Shown in pieces: positions 1-8,433 of a stretch of DNA of 64,000 bases (the first letter of the stretch is position 1; each line of letters opens with the position of its first letter). Under the pieces are notes generated by a model. That model was not told the DNA's origin. It was given only the letters and a program-made list of their open reading frames with translations, and did not search any database. A program made the position numbers and the translations under genes. Source of the DNA: Sipunculus nudus (Eukaryota > Annelida > Sipuncula > Golfingiida > Sipunculidae); assembly GCA_026874595.1 (NCBI GenBank), contig JAPPUL010000089.1, forward strand, positions 1 through 64,000, read 5' to 3'.

Positions 1-174
1 CGTCGACAACCTATTTATTAAATCTTTATATAATGTCTTATTAAACCTGTTTTTGTAGCTTATTAGTGTTGGAGTGCCTTCATTTGATAATATAAGTAGC
101 CTTATGCATATCATGTTATTAGCATCAAGACTTAGGCTCATAATGTCTTGGATATTATTTTCCTTATTTTCCAT
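1..174 (-). CDS. Partial hypothetical protein, runs off window start
   Basis: An open frame begins at an ATG (174-172) and stays open for 58 codons to the window edge. An in-frame TAG lies just upstream, so the ATG is the first canonical start. No good ribosome binding site is seen. The peptide (starting MENKENNIQDIMSLSLDANN) has no motif I recognise. It is on the same strand as metK and 114 bp downstream of its stop, so it could be the next gene of that operon. Random open frames of this length are possible in AT-rich DNA, so confidence is low. Confidence 0.35.
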   Translation of the reverse strand, partial: MENKENNIQDIMSLSLDANNMICIRLLILSNEGTPTLISYKNRFNKTLYKDLINRLST

Positions 175-288
175 GAGAAGCGAAGCAATCTAAGAGCTTA
201 ATCTTTTGGGAACATAAAACCTTATAGACTTGCTGTCTTTATTCCTTTAAACAATATCAAAAGAACTAGGTATAGATTTTAACGTGCT

Positions 289-1425
289 TTATAACTCTTT
301 CTTCAATTCTTCGGATATCTTGGTGTCTTCCCAGGTAAAGTTTGATTCTAAACGACCAAAATGGCCATATGAGGCTGTTTTAAGGTATCGTGGCTTTCGT
401 AAGTCAAGTTTTTCTATTATGCTTAAGGGTCGCAAATCAAAATATTTATTTATTATCTTTGCAATAGCATCCTCACTCTTTTTACCCGTCCCAAATGTAT
501 TAACATATACTGACACAGGCTCAGATACACCTATAACATATCCAAATTGAACCTCGCAGCGATTACAAAGACCTGCTTTTACTAGATTCTTAGCCACGTA
601 TCGAGCCATGTAAGATGCACTCCTATCTACCTTTGACGGATCCTTCCCAGAAAATGCTCCTCCTCCATGTCGACTGTATCCTCCATAAGTGTCAACTATT
701 ATCTTTCGTCCGGTAAGTCCGCAATCTCCATGTGGCCCGCCTATTACAAATCTACCTGTAGGGTTTATATATATCTTAAGATCATCATGCTTTATACCAT
801 CTTTTATAACAGGATTAATAACCTTATCTATTATCCCGGCCTTAAGTTCCTCATTTGATACATCTTCCGTATGTTGAGACGATATTACTATTGAATCTAT
901 CCTTAGGGGTTTGTTGTTTTTATATTCTACTGTTACCTGGCTCTTACTATCTGGTCGTAAATATGACAGCTCTCCTCCTTTTCTAACATCAGATAATTTC
1001 TTAACTAGTTTATGCGCAAGCACTATAGGCAAAGGCATAAGTTCTTCTGTTTCATCAATTGCAAAACCAAACATTATGCCCTGATCTCCTGCTCCCCCTT
1101 TATCAACTCCTAAGGCTATGTCTTTTGATTGTTTTATTATACCGTTTTGTACGCAGCAGGTCTTATAATCAAACCCTATATTACTATCATTATAACCTAT
1201 CTCTTCTATCGTATTGCGTACTATCTTTTGATAGTCTATATCTGCATGGGTTGTAATCTCGCCGGCAAGCATTACAAGTCCCGTTGATACCATTGTCTCG
1301 CAGGCTATACGTCCTTTAGGATCTTGTTCTAGTATTTTATCTACTATCGCATCTGATATTTGATCTGCTACTTTGTCAGGATGTCCCTCTGATACCGATT
1401 CTGATGTGAATATGAAATCTTTCAT
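289..1425 (-). CDS. metK: S-adenosylmethionine synthase
   Basis: Makes S-adenosylmethionine from methionine and ATP in the cytoplasm. The 378-residue protein has the usual family length and motifs: GHPDK near residue 14 (ATP site), [10 protein letters not shown] at 111-120, and the P-loop-like [19 protein letters not shown] near residue 255. All three domains are present and the frame is intact. It is the last recognised gene of the long minus-strand operon that starts at rsmH, about 100 bp after the STAS gene. The cofactor is used by RsmH in the same operon and by the radical SAM enzyme elsewhere in the window. Confidence 0.97.
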   Translation of the reverse strand: MKDFIFTSESVSEGHPDKVADQISDAIVDKILEQDPKGRIACETMVSTGLVMLAGEITTHADIDYQKIVRNTIEEIGYNDSNIGFDYKTCCVQNGIIKQSKDIALGVDKGGAGDQGIMFGFAIDETEELMPLPIVLAHKLVKKLSDVRKGGELSYLRPDSKSQVTVEYKNNKPLRIDSIVISSQHTEDVSNEELKAGIIDKVINPVIKDGIKHDDLKIYINPTGRFVIGGPHGDCGLTGRKIIVDTYGGYSRHGGGAFSGKDPSKVDRSASYMARYVAKNLVKAGLCNRCEVQFGYVIGVSEPVSVYVNTFGTGKKSEDAIAKIINKYFDLRPLSIIEKLDLRKPRYLKTASYGHFGRLESNFTWEDTKISEELKKEL

Positions 1426-1533
1426 ATATCTTTATTCCTCTTTTTTCTCTCCATTATGTTTTATCACCTATATTAATTATGAAAGCCTCTAAACTATAGC
1501 GCTTAATCCGCTAATATCCCTTTAAACAAACAG

Positions 1534-1872
1534 TTATCCATACGACCTTAATGCTTCATCTTCATTTTCATATATTTCAAAAAAGCCCGTTAGTCTAGTA
1601 AGTTCAAATACCTTTCTTACAGCTTCATACATATTAATTATTTTTAAGCTTCCTCCTTTTTTTTTAAGCTGTGTGAATATAGATATCAATCCTCCTATCC
1701 CTGAGCTGTCTATGTATGTTACCTTCTTCAGATTTACTATAATATCTTTCTTACCACGATTTGTTGCTTCCTTAACATGCTTCTTTATCAACGGAGTGCT
1801 TTCTAGATTTATTTCTCCTGTAATATCAAATATTAATACTCCATTCCCGCTCTCTCGTAGTAGTATCTCCAA
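1534..1872 (-). CDS. STAS-domain anti-sigma factor antagonist
   Basis: A single STAS domain of 112 residues, of the SpoIIAA/RsbV type. The motif DSSGIG at residues 55-60 contains the serine that the partner kinase phosphorylates in this family. Unphosphorylated antagonists bind an anti-sigma kinase and free a sigma factor, or act in other partner-switching routes. No RsbW/SpoIIAB-type kinase is encoded in the window, so the partner is unknown. It lies between mrp and metK on the same strand. Family assignment is firm; its target is not visible. Confidence 0.9.
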   Translation of the reverse strand: MEILLRESGNGVLIFDITGEINLESTPLIKKHVKEATNRGKKDIIVNLKKVTYIDSSGIGGLISIFTQLKKKGGSLKIINMYEAVRKVFELTRLTGFFEIYENEDEALRSYG

Positions 1873-1994
1873 AATGTCTCCCTATATTACTTTATATTTG
1901 TTATCACAGCATTAAAGGTAATTATAATATTTTTTATATATACTTAAGCATACTATAATATTTTCATTATAACATTTTCCGTAAGCTATACAAA

Positions 1995-2990
1995 TTATAC
2001 CAATATAGCACTATTTATTCTATCTACTATCGGCTTTAGGTATTTTACTCCAGCTTCTGTATTTTCACATATTGCAGGATCTATCGGTATTTGTGCCAGT
2101 AGCGGTAAGTGCCATTCTTCTGATAACTCTTTTCCACCATCTTTGCCAAATACATATATCTTCTCTCCATCTGTCCCCTGGTAATAACTCATGTTTTCTA
2201 CTATCCCAAGTACATTTACTTGTAATTGTCTAAACATTCCTATCCCTTTCTTTACATCTGTTACAGACAACTTTTGTGGTGTCGTTACTACTATTGCTCC
2301 CGCTAAGTCTATTAATTGGCATAGTGATAGATGTACGTCGCCTGTGCCTGGTGGTAAGTCTACAAATAAATAATCCAGATCTCCCCATATAACATCAGAT
2401 AAAAATTGCTTTACCACCCCATGCAACATCGGCCCACGCCATATCACCGGTTGTCCCGCATCTAGTAACGAACCTATTGATATGAACTTTATTCCATCAT
2501 GTTCTATAGGTAGCATCTTATCATCGCTTGACGCCGAGGGCCTCCCATAATTCTCAAGTAACGTCGGTATGTTTGGTCCGTATATATCTCCGTCAAGTAA
2601 TCCTACTTTGAAACCCGCTTCCTTAAATGCTTTTGCTATGTTTGTTGCTACTGTGCTCTTTCCAACCCCTCCCTTACCGCTTGATACTGCTATTATTCGT
2701 TTTATGTTATCTAGTTTTATCTCTCTTTCTGGCGCTGCCTTTGCTGTGAAGTTTATATCTACGCTCTTTACTCCTGGTACCCGCATTATCGCTTCTTTAC
2801 AATCTGTTTCTATCTTTGTCTTTAATGGACAGCCTGATGTTGTAAGCTCAACTTGGGCCTTTACAGTAGTGCCGTCAATCTCTATCCATTCTGGCTTTGC
2901 CATATTAAGCGATACTAGATCCTTCCCAAGCTCCGGATCCATTACAGTCCTTAGCGCCCGCATTATTAAGTTTTTATCTATTGTACTCAT
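1995..2990 (-). CDS. mrp: Mrp/ApbC-type iron-sulfur carrier ATPase
   Basis: Carries and inserts iron-sulfur clusters into target proteins. Residues 1-85 form the MIP18/DUF59 domain (MDPELGKDLVSL, with a Cys in TTSGCPLK). A deviant Walker A, SSGKGGVGKST, lies at about 103-113, followed by the MinD-like ATPase fold. The CxxC pair that many Mrp proteins carry after ENMSYY is absent here (SYYQGTDGEK). Mrp homologues without it are known, so this is a subfamily trait, but the cluster ligands are then not obvious. The window has many iron-sulfur clients (DsrK, DsrO, PyrK-like, CDGSH). Confidence 0.92.
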   Translation of the reverse strand: MSTIDKNLIMRALRTVMDPELGKDLVSLNMAKPEWIEIDGTTVKAQVELTTSGCPLKTKIETDCKEAIMRVPGVKSVDINFTAKAAPEREIKLDNIKRIIAVSSGKGGVGKSTVATNIAKAFKEAGFKVGLLDGDIYGPNIPTLLENYGRPSASSDDKMLPIEHDGIKFISIGSLLDAGQPVIWRGPMLHGVVKQFLSDVIWGDLDYLFVDLPPGTGDVHLSLCQLIDLAGAIVVTTPQKLSVTDVKKGIGMFRQLQVNVLGIVENMSYYQGTDGEKIYVFGKDGGKELSEEWHLPLLAQIPIDPAICENTEAGVKYLKPIVDRINSAILV

Positions 2991-3089
2991 TTAGGATTTG
3001 CTCCAAATTTATGTTTTGATTTATATTCTTTTTTTGTTCCTTTTTACTAAGTAAAAATATAAATATTTTTTTTAGGCTTTGTCAAGGTA

Positions 3090-4205
3090 TTATTTTTTAT
3101 ATAGTCTTACAAGTCTTCGGGATAGTGAGGTTAGTATTTCATAGGGTATTTGACCCGTTAGTTTTGATTGTTCCTCCTCCGTTATTCCATCCCCCAGTAC
3201 CGTTACTTCATCACCTACACCGGCACCTTTAACATCGCTTACATCAATTGCTGTGTAGTCCATGCAGACCCGCCCCACTACCTTTACACGCTTGCCTTTT
3301 ATCACAACTTCCCCTTTATTTGATAATAATGTCGAAAAACCATCTGCGTAGCCTATTGGAATTATACCTATCTTAACTTTACTCTCTGCCTTATATGTTC
3401 TCCCGTAGCTTACACTATCTCCCTTTTCAAGCTCTTTTAACGATACTATTGTGCTTTTTACATTTACCACCTTATCTACTTTTACTCGCTCCTTTATATA
3501 ATCCGATGGATAAGCCCCATAGAGCAATAGGCCAGGCCTTACCATGTCAAATTGCGCACTGTCACTATAACATACTATCCCACTTGAGTTTGATATGTGA
3601 TAACTTATTCCTTCCCCTCTATCTCCTGTCCCTCTATTCCCGCTTATTAGCTCTTTAAAGCGAGTTATTTGTAAGTTTGTATACTCTGTGTCCCCTATGT
3701 CGGCCGAGGCAAAATGTGAGTATATTCCCTCTACCTTTAAATTCTTTAACTCTTTTATACCTTCTATAAACTCTTTGCTCTTTCTGAAATCTGTGCCAAG
3801 TCGTCCCATCCCTGTATCTACTTTCAAGTGTACACGAACTATCTTATCTGCTTTACGGGCTGCCTCGTTAAGTATTTTACCTCTTTCAAGGTTTATTATG
3901 CTTGCTAATAGATTATGGGCAATTATATAGGGTATCTCTTCTTCTGTGTAGGGCGAGAATATCAATATGTTCTCTTTTATCCCTTCCTCCCGAAGCAATA
4001 TCCCCTCCTCTAATAACGCTACTCCAAAATCCTTTACCCCTCCTTTAATAAGCTCTTTGCATACCTCAAATGACCCAAGCCCATACGCATTCGCCTTAAC
4101 CACTCCAAGCACCTTTGTTCTCTCCTTTAGAAAGCTTTTTAGAACTCCTAAATTGTGCCTTAGTGCCCTTAGGTCTATTTCTATGTAACTTTTAGCTTTT
4201 TCCAT
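3090..4205 (-). CDS. alr: Alanine racemase
   Basis: Interconverts L- and D-alanine for peptidoglycan. The PLP lysine is in VVKANAYGLG (Lys37); the second catalytic base tyrosine is in VSYGRTY near residue 265; RVCMDYTAID follows in the C-terminal domain. At 371 residues it has normal length. It sits after the mraY/pyrK pair in the wall-synthesis operon. The start ATG lies in a short tandem repeat (GAGATGGAAAAA-like units), so two near-identical ATG contexts exist; the 3'-most one is in frame and is used here. Confidence 0.95.
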   Translation of the reverse strand: MEKAKSYIEIDLRALRHNLGVLKSFLKERTKVLGVVKANAYGLGSFEVCKELIKGGVKDFGVALLEEGILLREEGIKENILIFSPYTEEEIPYIIAHNLLASIINLERGKILNEAARKADKIVRVHLKVDTGMGRLGTDFRKSKEFIEGIKELKNLKVEGIYSHFASADIGDTEYTNLQITRFKELISGNRGTGDRGEGISYHISNSSGIVCYSDSAQFDMVRPGLLLYGAYPSDYIKERVKVDKVVNVKSTIVSLKELEKGDSVSYGRTYKAESKVKIGIIPIGYADGFSTLLSNKGEVVIKGKRVKVVGRVCMDYTAIDVSDVKGAGVGDEVTVLGDGITEEEQSKLTGQIPYEILTSLSRRLVRLYKK

Positions 4206-4238
4206 CTCTTTTTTTCCATCTCTTTTTTCCGTCTCTTG
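4197..4238 (-). repeat. Tandem repeat over the alr start codon
   Basis: On the coding strand, three imperfect copies of a GAGATGGAAAAA-like unit run into the start codon of alr; the most distal copy has ACG in place of ATG. The pattern looks like slippage duplication of the gene's own 5' end. Confidence 0.6.
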
Positions 4239-4262
4239 TTTTCGTCCCTGTTATACATGTAT

Positions 4263-5069
4263 TTATATAGTTAGATTCTTACCCTTAAATACAGGCCCTT
4301 CCTTACATACCCTCTTATATTCTCCGCATACGTCTATAACGCACCCAAGGCATACCCCATACCCGCAACCCATGAAATTATGTACTGATACCTCGCAATG
4401 GACAGCCGCTCCTTTGATTCTGAGTACTTCTTTTAGCATCCCCATAGGCCCACAGGCGTATATTATATCGTAAGTCTTACTTGCCTCTTTAAGATATTGT
4501 GTTACAAAGCCTTTTTTACCATATGTTCCGTCTTCCGTATAGACTATTGGCTTTATTCCCACCCCCAAAAACTCATCCACCCCTATAACTAAACTCTCAC
4601 TCCCAAATCCAAGTGCCACTTCTATTTCTACATCCTTTATCCCAACATCCTTTATCCCAACATCCTCAAAAACATCTTGCTTTAGCTCCTCATATAAAAA
4701 CTGCAACGGCGCTATCCCTATCCCGCCTCCAACTAATAGCATCTTTCTATACTTAGTCTTTACAATTTCACCAGTTGTAAAACCACTCCCAAGCGGACCC
4801 AATATGCTAAGTTCCATCCCACTGCCCATCTTCGACAAAAGCTTTGTCCCAAGCCCTATTACCTCGTACAATATATGTATCTTATCTCCCTCTTTTTTGT
4901 ATATGCTAAAGGGACGCCTTAAAAGCGGGGCTTTTTTCTCTGTCCCCTTTATATGTACAAATTGACCCGGCTTACTCTCTTTTGATATCTTAAAATCCTC
5001 AACTACTAAACGGTAAAACCTATTTCGTATATGTTCGTTTGACTCTATCTTTAGATTCTTTAAATACAT
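4263..5069 (-). CDS. PyrK-like dihydroorotate dehydrogenase electron-transfer subunit
   Basis: Ferredoxin-reductase-like flavoprotein that passes electrons between NAD(H) and a catalytic partner; PyrK serves PyrD type 1B. An FAD-binding beta barrel (LRRPFSIYKKEGD) is followed by an NAD-binding domain (LLVGGGIGIAPLQFL). A C-terminal [2Fe-2S] motif reads CGYGVCLGCVIDVCGEYKRV and ends in CKEGPVF. I place the start at 5069, where ATG overlaps the mraY stop as TAATG, a classic coupled start; a 19-codon extension to 5126 is possible but would lie inside mraY. No pyrD is adjacent. A repeat (KDVGIKDVGIKDV) lies in the NAD domain. Related sulfide/NADPH oxidoreductase subunits cannot be excluded. Confidence 0.82.
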   Translation of the reverse strand: MYLKNLKIESNEHIRNRFYRLVVEDFKISKESKPGQFVHIKGTEKKAPLLRRPFSIYKKEGDKIHILYEVIGLGTKLLSKMGSGMELSILGPLGSGFTTGEIVKTKYRKMLLVGGGIGIAPLQFLYEELKQDVFEDVGIKDVGIKDVEIEVALGFGSESLVIGVDEFLGVGIKPIVYTEDGTYGKKGFVTQYLKEASKTYDIIYACGPMGMLKEVLRIKGAAVHCEVSVHNFMGCGYGVCLGCVIDVCGEYKRVCKEGPVFKGKNLTI

Positions 5070-6313
5070 TATTGCAACTTCAATGTCGAAAGCCCGATTA
5101 ATGCAAGAATTATTCCCACTATCCAAAACCTTATTATAACCTGAGATTCTGCCCAGCCGCTTAATTCAAAGTGATGATGGATTGGCGCCATCTTAAATAT
5201 CCGTCTCTTTGTGCATTTATAATAAAGGACTTGTAGTATAACCGACAAAAGCTCAAGCACGAATACCCCTCCTATTATTATTAGCAAAAACTCTTTCTTA
5301 AGTATCACCGCCAAAACCCCAACAACGCCTCCAAGTGATAAAGATCCTGTATCCCCCATGAAAATCTGTGCAGGATGACAATTATACCACAAAAACCCTA
5401 TACACCCTCCTACAAAAGCCGTTGTGAATACCGAAAGCTCTCCTCCTTGACTTATATAGGCTATGTTTAGATACTCTGTTATGTTTATATTCCCAGACAG
5501 ATAAGCAAGTATCCCAAAAGCAATGCCAACAAAGATTACAAGCCCTATCGCAAGCCCGTCAAGCCCATCTGTTAAATTCACTGCGTTTGACGATGCCGCT
5601 ATTACAAATGACCCAAATATTATGTATAGATACGGTATTACGATAGGAGTATCTAATATCGGCAAAATAAAACTAATGGAGTATTTATACATGTCAAATA
5701 TATAATTGTCTATGAAGGGTATGTATAACGGCAGGATCGGCTTTTTTGCAAAGTAGCTTAGTTCTTCATAATTTAAGTGGTGTCCTTTTGATATGTAGTC
5801 TGATATGTGTTTTGGTAGAGTGTTTACAAGCTCTTTTAATGATATTTCTGTTATTATAAACATGCAAATTACTGAGATAACTATTTGTAGGAAAAGCTTT
5901 AGGGAGGCAGATAGTCCTTTTGAGGACTTTAGGCTAAGCTTTTTATAATCGTCTATAAAACCTATAAGTCCAAATGATACAACTACAAAGAGTAAAAGTA
6001 TTATATAAGTAAAATCAAGTCGGCCCCAAAACAATGTCGAGATTAGTATAGACCCTACAATTAGAACCCCTCCCATTGTTGGTGTGCTTGATTTAGTTTT
6101 ATGTGTCTTTGGTCCATCATCCCTTATTGGCTGTTTTGCGTTCCTCCTTTTTAGGTACTTTATTAGATAGGGACCAAATATTAAGGATAGAGCTAAAGCG
6201 CTTACTAGTGCATAGCTTGCTCGGAAGGTTATATATTTAAATATTCTTAGGAATGATAAGTCTGTATCGGATAACAGCGGAAACAGGTATTTATAGAATA
6301 TCTCATATGCCAT
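5069..6313 (-). CDS. mraY: Phospho-N-acetylmuramoyl-pentapeptide-transferase
   Basis: Integral membrane enzyme that makes lipid I from UDP-MurNAc-pentapeptide and undecaprenyl phosphate. Motifs are DDGPKTHKTKSSTPTMGG (65-82), FIDDYKK (119-125), AVNLTDGLDGLA (about 244-255), FMGDTGSLSLGG and MAPIHHHFELSGW. At 414 residues it is about 50 longer than the usual 360; the extra length lies around residues 155-225, between the DDYKK helix and the LTDGLDGL motif, as a hydrophilic stretch plus hydrophobic segments. Its stop overlaps the next ATG as TAATG. A 17-bp tandem array lies immediately upstream of the start. Confidence 0.95.
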   Translation of the reverse strand: MAYEIFYKYLFPLLSDTDLSFLRIFKYITFRASYALVSALALSLIFGPYLIKYLKRRNAKQPIRDDGPKTHKTKSSTPTMGGVLIVGSILISTLFWGRLDFTYIILLLFVVVSFGLIGFIDDYKKLSLKSSKGLSASLKLFLQIVISVICMFIITEISLKELVNTLPKHISDYISKGHHLNYEELSYFAKKPILPLYIPFIDNYIFDMYKYSISFILPILDTPIVIPYLYIIFGSFVIAASSNAVNLTDGLDGLAIGLVIFVGIAFGILAYLSGNINITEYLNIAYISQGGELSVFTTAFVGGCIGFLWYNCHPAQIFMGDTGSLSLGGVVGVLAVILKKEFLLIIIGGVFVLELLSVILQVLYYKCTKRRIFKMAPIHHHFELSGWAESQVIIRFWIVGIILALIGLSTLKLQ

Positions 6314-6316
6314 TTA

Positions 6317-6384
6317 TTTTCTCTAAGTTTTACTTTTCTCTAAGTTTTACTTTTCTCTAAGTTTTACTTTTCTCTAAGTTTTAC
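6317..6384 (-). repeat. 17-bp tandem repeat x4 before mraY
   Basis: Four perfect copies of TTTTCTCTAAGTTTTAC (plus strand) fill the gap between murF and mraY and end 3 bp from the mraY start codon. No clear Shine-Dalgarno sequence is left in the leader other than the AGAGAAAA present in every unit on the coding strand. Confidence 0.9.
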
Positions 6385-6413
6385 TTCTATACTAAGATTA
6401 TTTAATAAGATTA

Positions 6414-7883
6414 TTAACTTGTAACGATTAGCTTGTTTGCTACCTCTTCTAAAGATAATACGCGTGAGGCCTTAAAATATACATAATCACCCGCTTTTAG
6501 TATACTTTTTAGCTTTATATAAAGTTTTGTCTTTTGAGTATCTGCAAACTCAAATACATTAGAACTATTAAAGCCTCCCAAAATCGCTCCTTCTGCTATG
6601 TATTTGGCAAAAGCACCAATCGTAAACACATACCTTATTTCTCTTTTATACTGACTAAGCAAATATCCAAGCTCCTTATGATACTTTTTACTCTCTTTTC
6701 CAAGTTCTTCCATGTCTCCAAGTACCACAACCCGCTTTATAGCAAAAGCTTTCCTGTCTTTAGCTTTTTCTCTATTATTATTATAATCCTTCTTATTATA
6801 ATTCTTTGTCTTTGCAATCGGTAACTTTATGAAAAACTCAAGTCCCGCTTCCATAGACCCAGGATTTGCATTGTAGCAGTCCTTTATTACCATATAGTAC
6901 CCAGGGACTATCTCATTCCTAAGACTCCCATCCAATACCGATACCTTCTTTATCCCCTCCGCTATCTCTAAATCCTTAAGTCCAAGTAACGAAGAGCACA
7001 GTATCCCAAAATTTAAGTTAGTTAGGTTATGTTCTCCCAAAAGTTTGTAAGTACATATTAGCCCATTATATTCTAACTTGTAGCCTTCCATTATATCATA
7101 ACTTAGTACCTTGAATGGTCTGTTCCTACTTGAAAAAGACTTTACCATTACTTTAGATTTGTCCTTTAAGAATAAAAAACTCGCATCATCTTCATTTAAG
7201 ATTAGGGCTTCTTTTGTATGTTCTGTTATGCTTATCTTTTCCTTGCTTATCTTTTCTTTACTATCTCCTAGAAATTCACTGTGCGCTATTGATATGTTTG
7301 TTATTATACTGTAATCAGGATTTAGTATTCTTGATAAGCTCTTTATATCTCCTCGTTTGCCACTACCAAGCTCTATTACTAAAACTTCATCTTCTTTGCT
7401 TACTCTTAATAGAGTCTTTGGTACTCCTATTTGGTTATTTAGATTCCCCTCTGTTGCCAATACCTTATATTTTGTGCTTAGTATTGTTTTTAGTATCTCT
7501 TTTGTGGATGTCTTGCCGTTGCTCCCTGTAACTCCTACCTTTATTAGAGATTTGAACTTCTTTAAATAATTATATGCTATCTCTTGGTAGGCTTTTAATG
7601 TATCTTCTACTCCTATTACTAAAAGCTCTTTAGAAACTGTTTGCTTTACTAAACTCCATTTTAATCTCTTTATTATAACTCCTATAACTCCACGTCTTTT
7701 TGCTTCTGATATATAGTTATGTCCGTCAAATTTCTCTCCTTTAAGGCATAAAAATACCTCATCCTTACCTATACTCCTACTGTCTGTGCTTATATTATAT
7801 ACATATACTCTTTTAGAGCCTCCATGTTGTAAAATACAACCTCCACTAAACTTTAAAAGCTCTTTTATATGAAGTCTTTCCAT
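6414..7883 (-). CDS. murF: UDP-MurNAc-tripeptide--D-alanyl-D-alanine ligase
   Basis: Adds D-Ala-D-Ala to the UDP-MurNAc tripeptide in the cytoplasm. The 489-residue Mur ligase has an N-terminal substrate domain (STDSRSIGKDEVFLCLKG), a P-loop VGVTGSNGKTSTKE at about 116-129, a central motif (NISIAHSEFLG) and a C-terminal Rossmann domain (VVVLGDMEELG). A low-complexity insert rich in K and N (KNYNKKDYNNN) lies around residues 355-375 just before that domain. It is separated from murE by about 550 bp that hold three truncated copies of the murE 3' end. Confidence 0.95.
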   Translation of the reverse strand: MERLHIKELLKFSGGCILQHGGSKRVYVYNISTDSRSIGKDEVFLCLKGEKFDGHNYISEAKRRGVIGVIIKRLKWSLVKQTVSKELLVIGVEDTLKAYQEIAYNYLKKFKSLIKVGVTGSNGKTSTKEILKTILSTKYKVLATEGNLNNQIGVPKTLLRVSKEDEVLVIELGSGKRGDIKSLSRILNPDYSIITNISIAHSEFLGDSKEKISKEKISITEHTKEALILNEDDASFLFLKDKSKVMVKSFSSRNRPFKVLSYDIMEGYKLEYNGLICTYKLLGEHNLTNLNFGILCSSLLGLKDLEIAEGIKKVSVLDGSLRNEIVPGYYMVIKDCYNANPGSMEAGLEFFIKLPIAKTKNYNKKDYNNNREKAKDRKAFAIKRVVVLGDMEELGKESKKYHKELGYLLSQYKREIRYVFTIGAFAKYIAEGAILGGFNSSNVFEFADTQKTKLYIKLKSILKAGDYVYFKASRVLSLEEVANKLIVTS

Positions 7884-7900
7884 CTAAACCCTTTCTTACT

Positions 7901-8416
7901 TAATACTTGCTTAATTCTTAATCGCTTTTTAGCTCAAGCACTACCTCGCGATCACTAAAATGTATTACCCTGTCATGTAGGATTATCCTCATGTCCCTTC
8001 CCCGCGATTAGTACTATATCATCCTTTTTCGATAGCTTTAGGACTTCTTTTTTTTAATTTGTACTCTATCTTTAATACTTGCTTAATTCTTAATCGCTTT
8101 TTAGCTCAAGCACTACCTCGCGATCACTAAAATGTATTACCCTGTCATGTGGGATTATCCTCATGTCCCTTCCCCGCGATTAGTACTATATCATCCTTTT
8201 TCGATAGCTTTAGGACTTCTTTTTTTTAATTTGTACTCTATCTTTAATACTTGCTTAATTCTTAATCGCTTTTTAGCTCAAGCACTACCTCGCGATCACT
8301 AAAATGTATTACCCTGTCATGTAGGATTATCCTCATGTCCCTTCCCCGCGATTAGTACTATATCATCCTTTTTCGATAGCTTTAGGACTTCTTTTTTTTA
8401 ATTTGTACTCTATCTT
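7901..8416 (-). repeat. 172-bp tandem array of truncated murE 3' ends (3 copies)
   Basis: Three head-to-tail 172-bp units (7901-8072, 8073-8244, 8245-8416) lie immediately downstream of the murE stop. About 150 bp of each unit matches the last ~50 codons of murE plus its trailer. All three share a 5-bp deletion relative to murE that shifts the reading frame, and the same few substitutions; they differ from each other by one base (copy 2 has GTGGG where the others have GTAGG). The copies cannot encode a working MurE tail. The shared lesion shows a defective tail was amplified rather than the gene being copied three times. Confidence 0.95.
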
Positions 8417-8433
8417 TAATACTTGCTTAATTC

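Noticed and set aside
7901-8416. CRISPR-like array
   Set aside because: Units are contiguous copies of the murE end with no variable spacers, and no cas gene is present. The same holds for the ppc, dsrO, 16-bp and 21-bp arrays.
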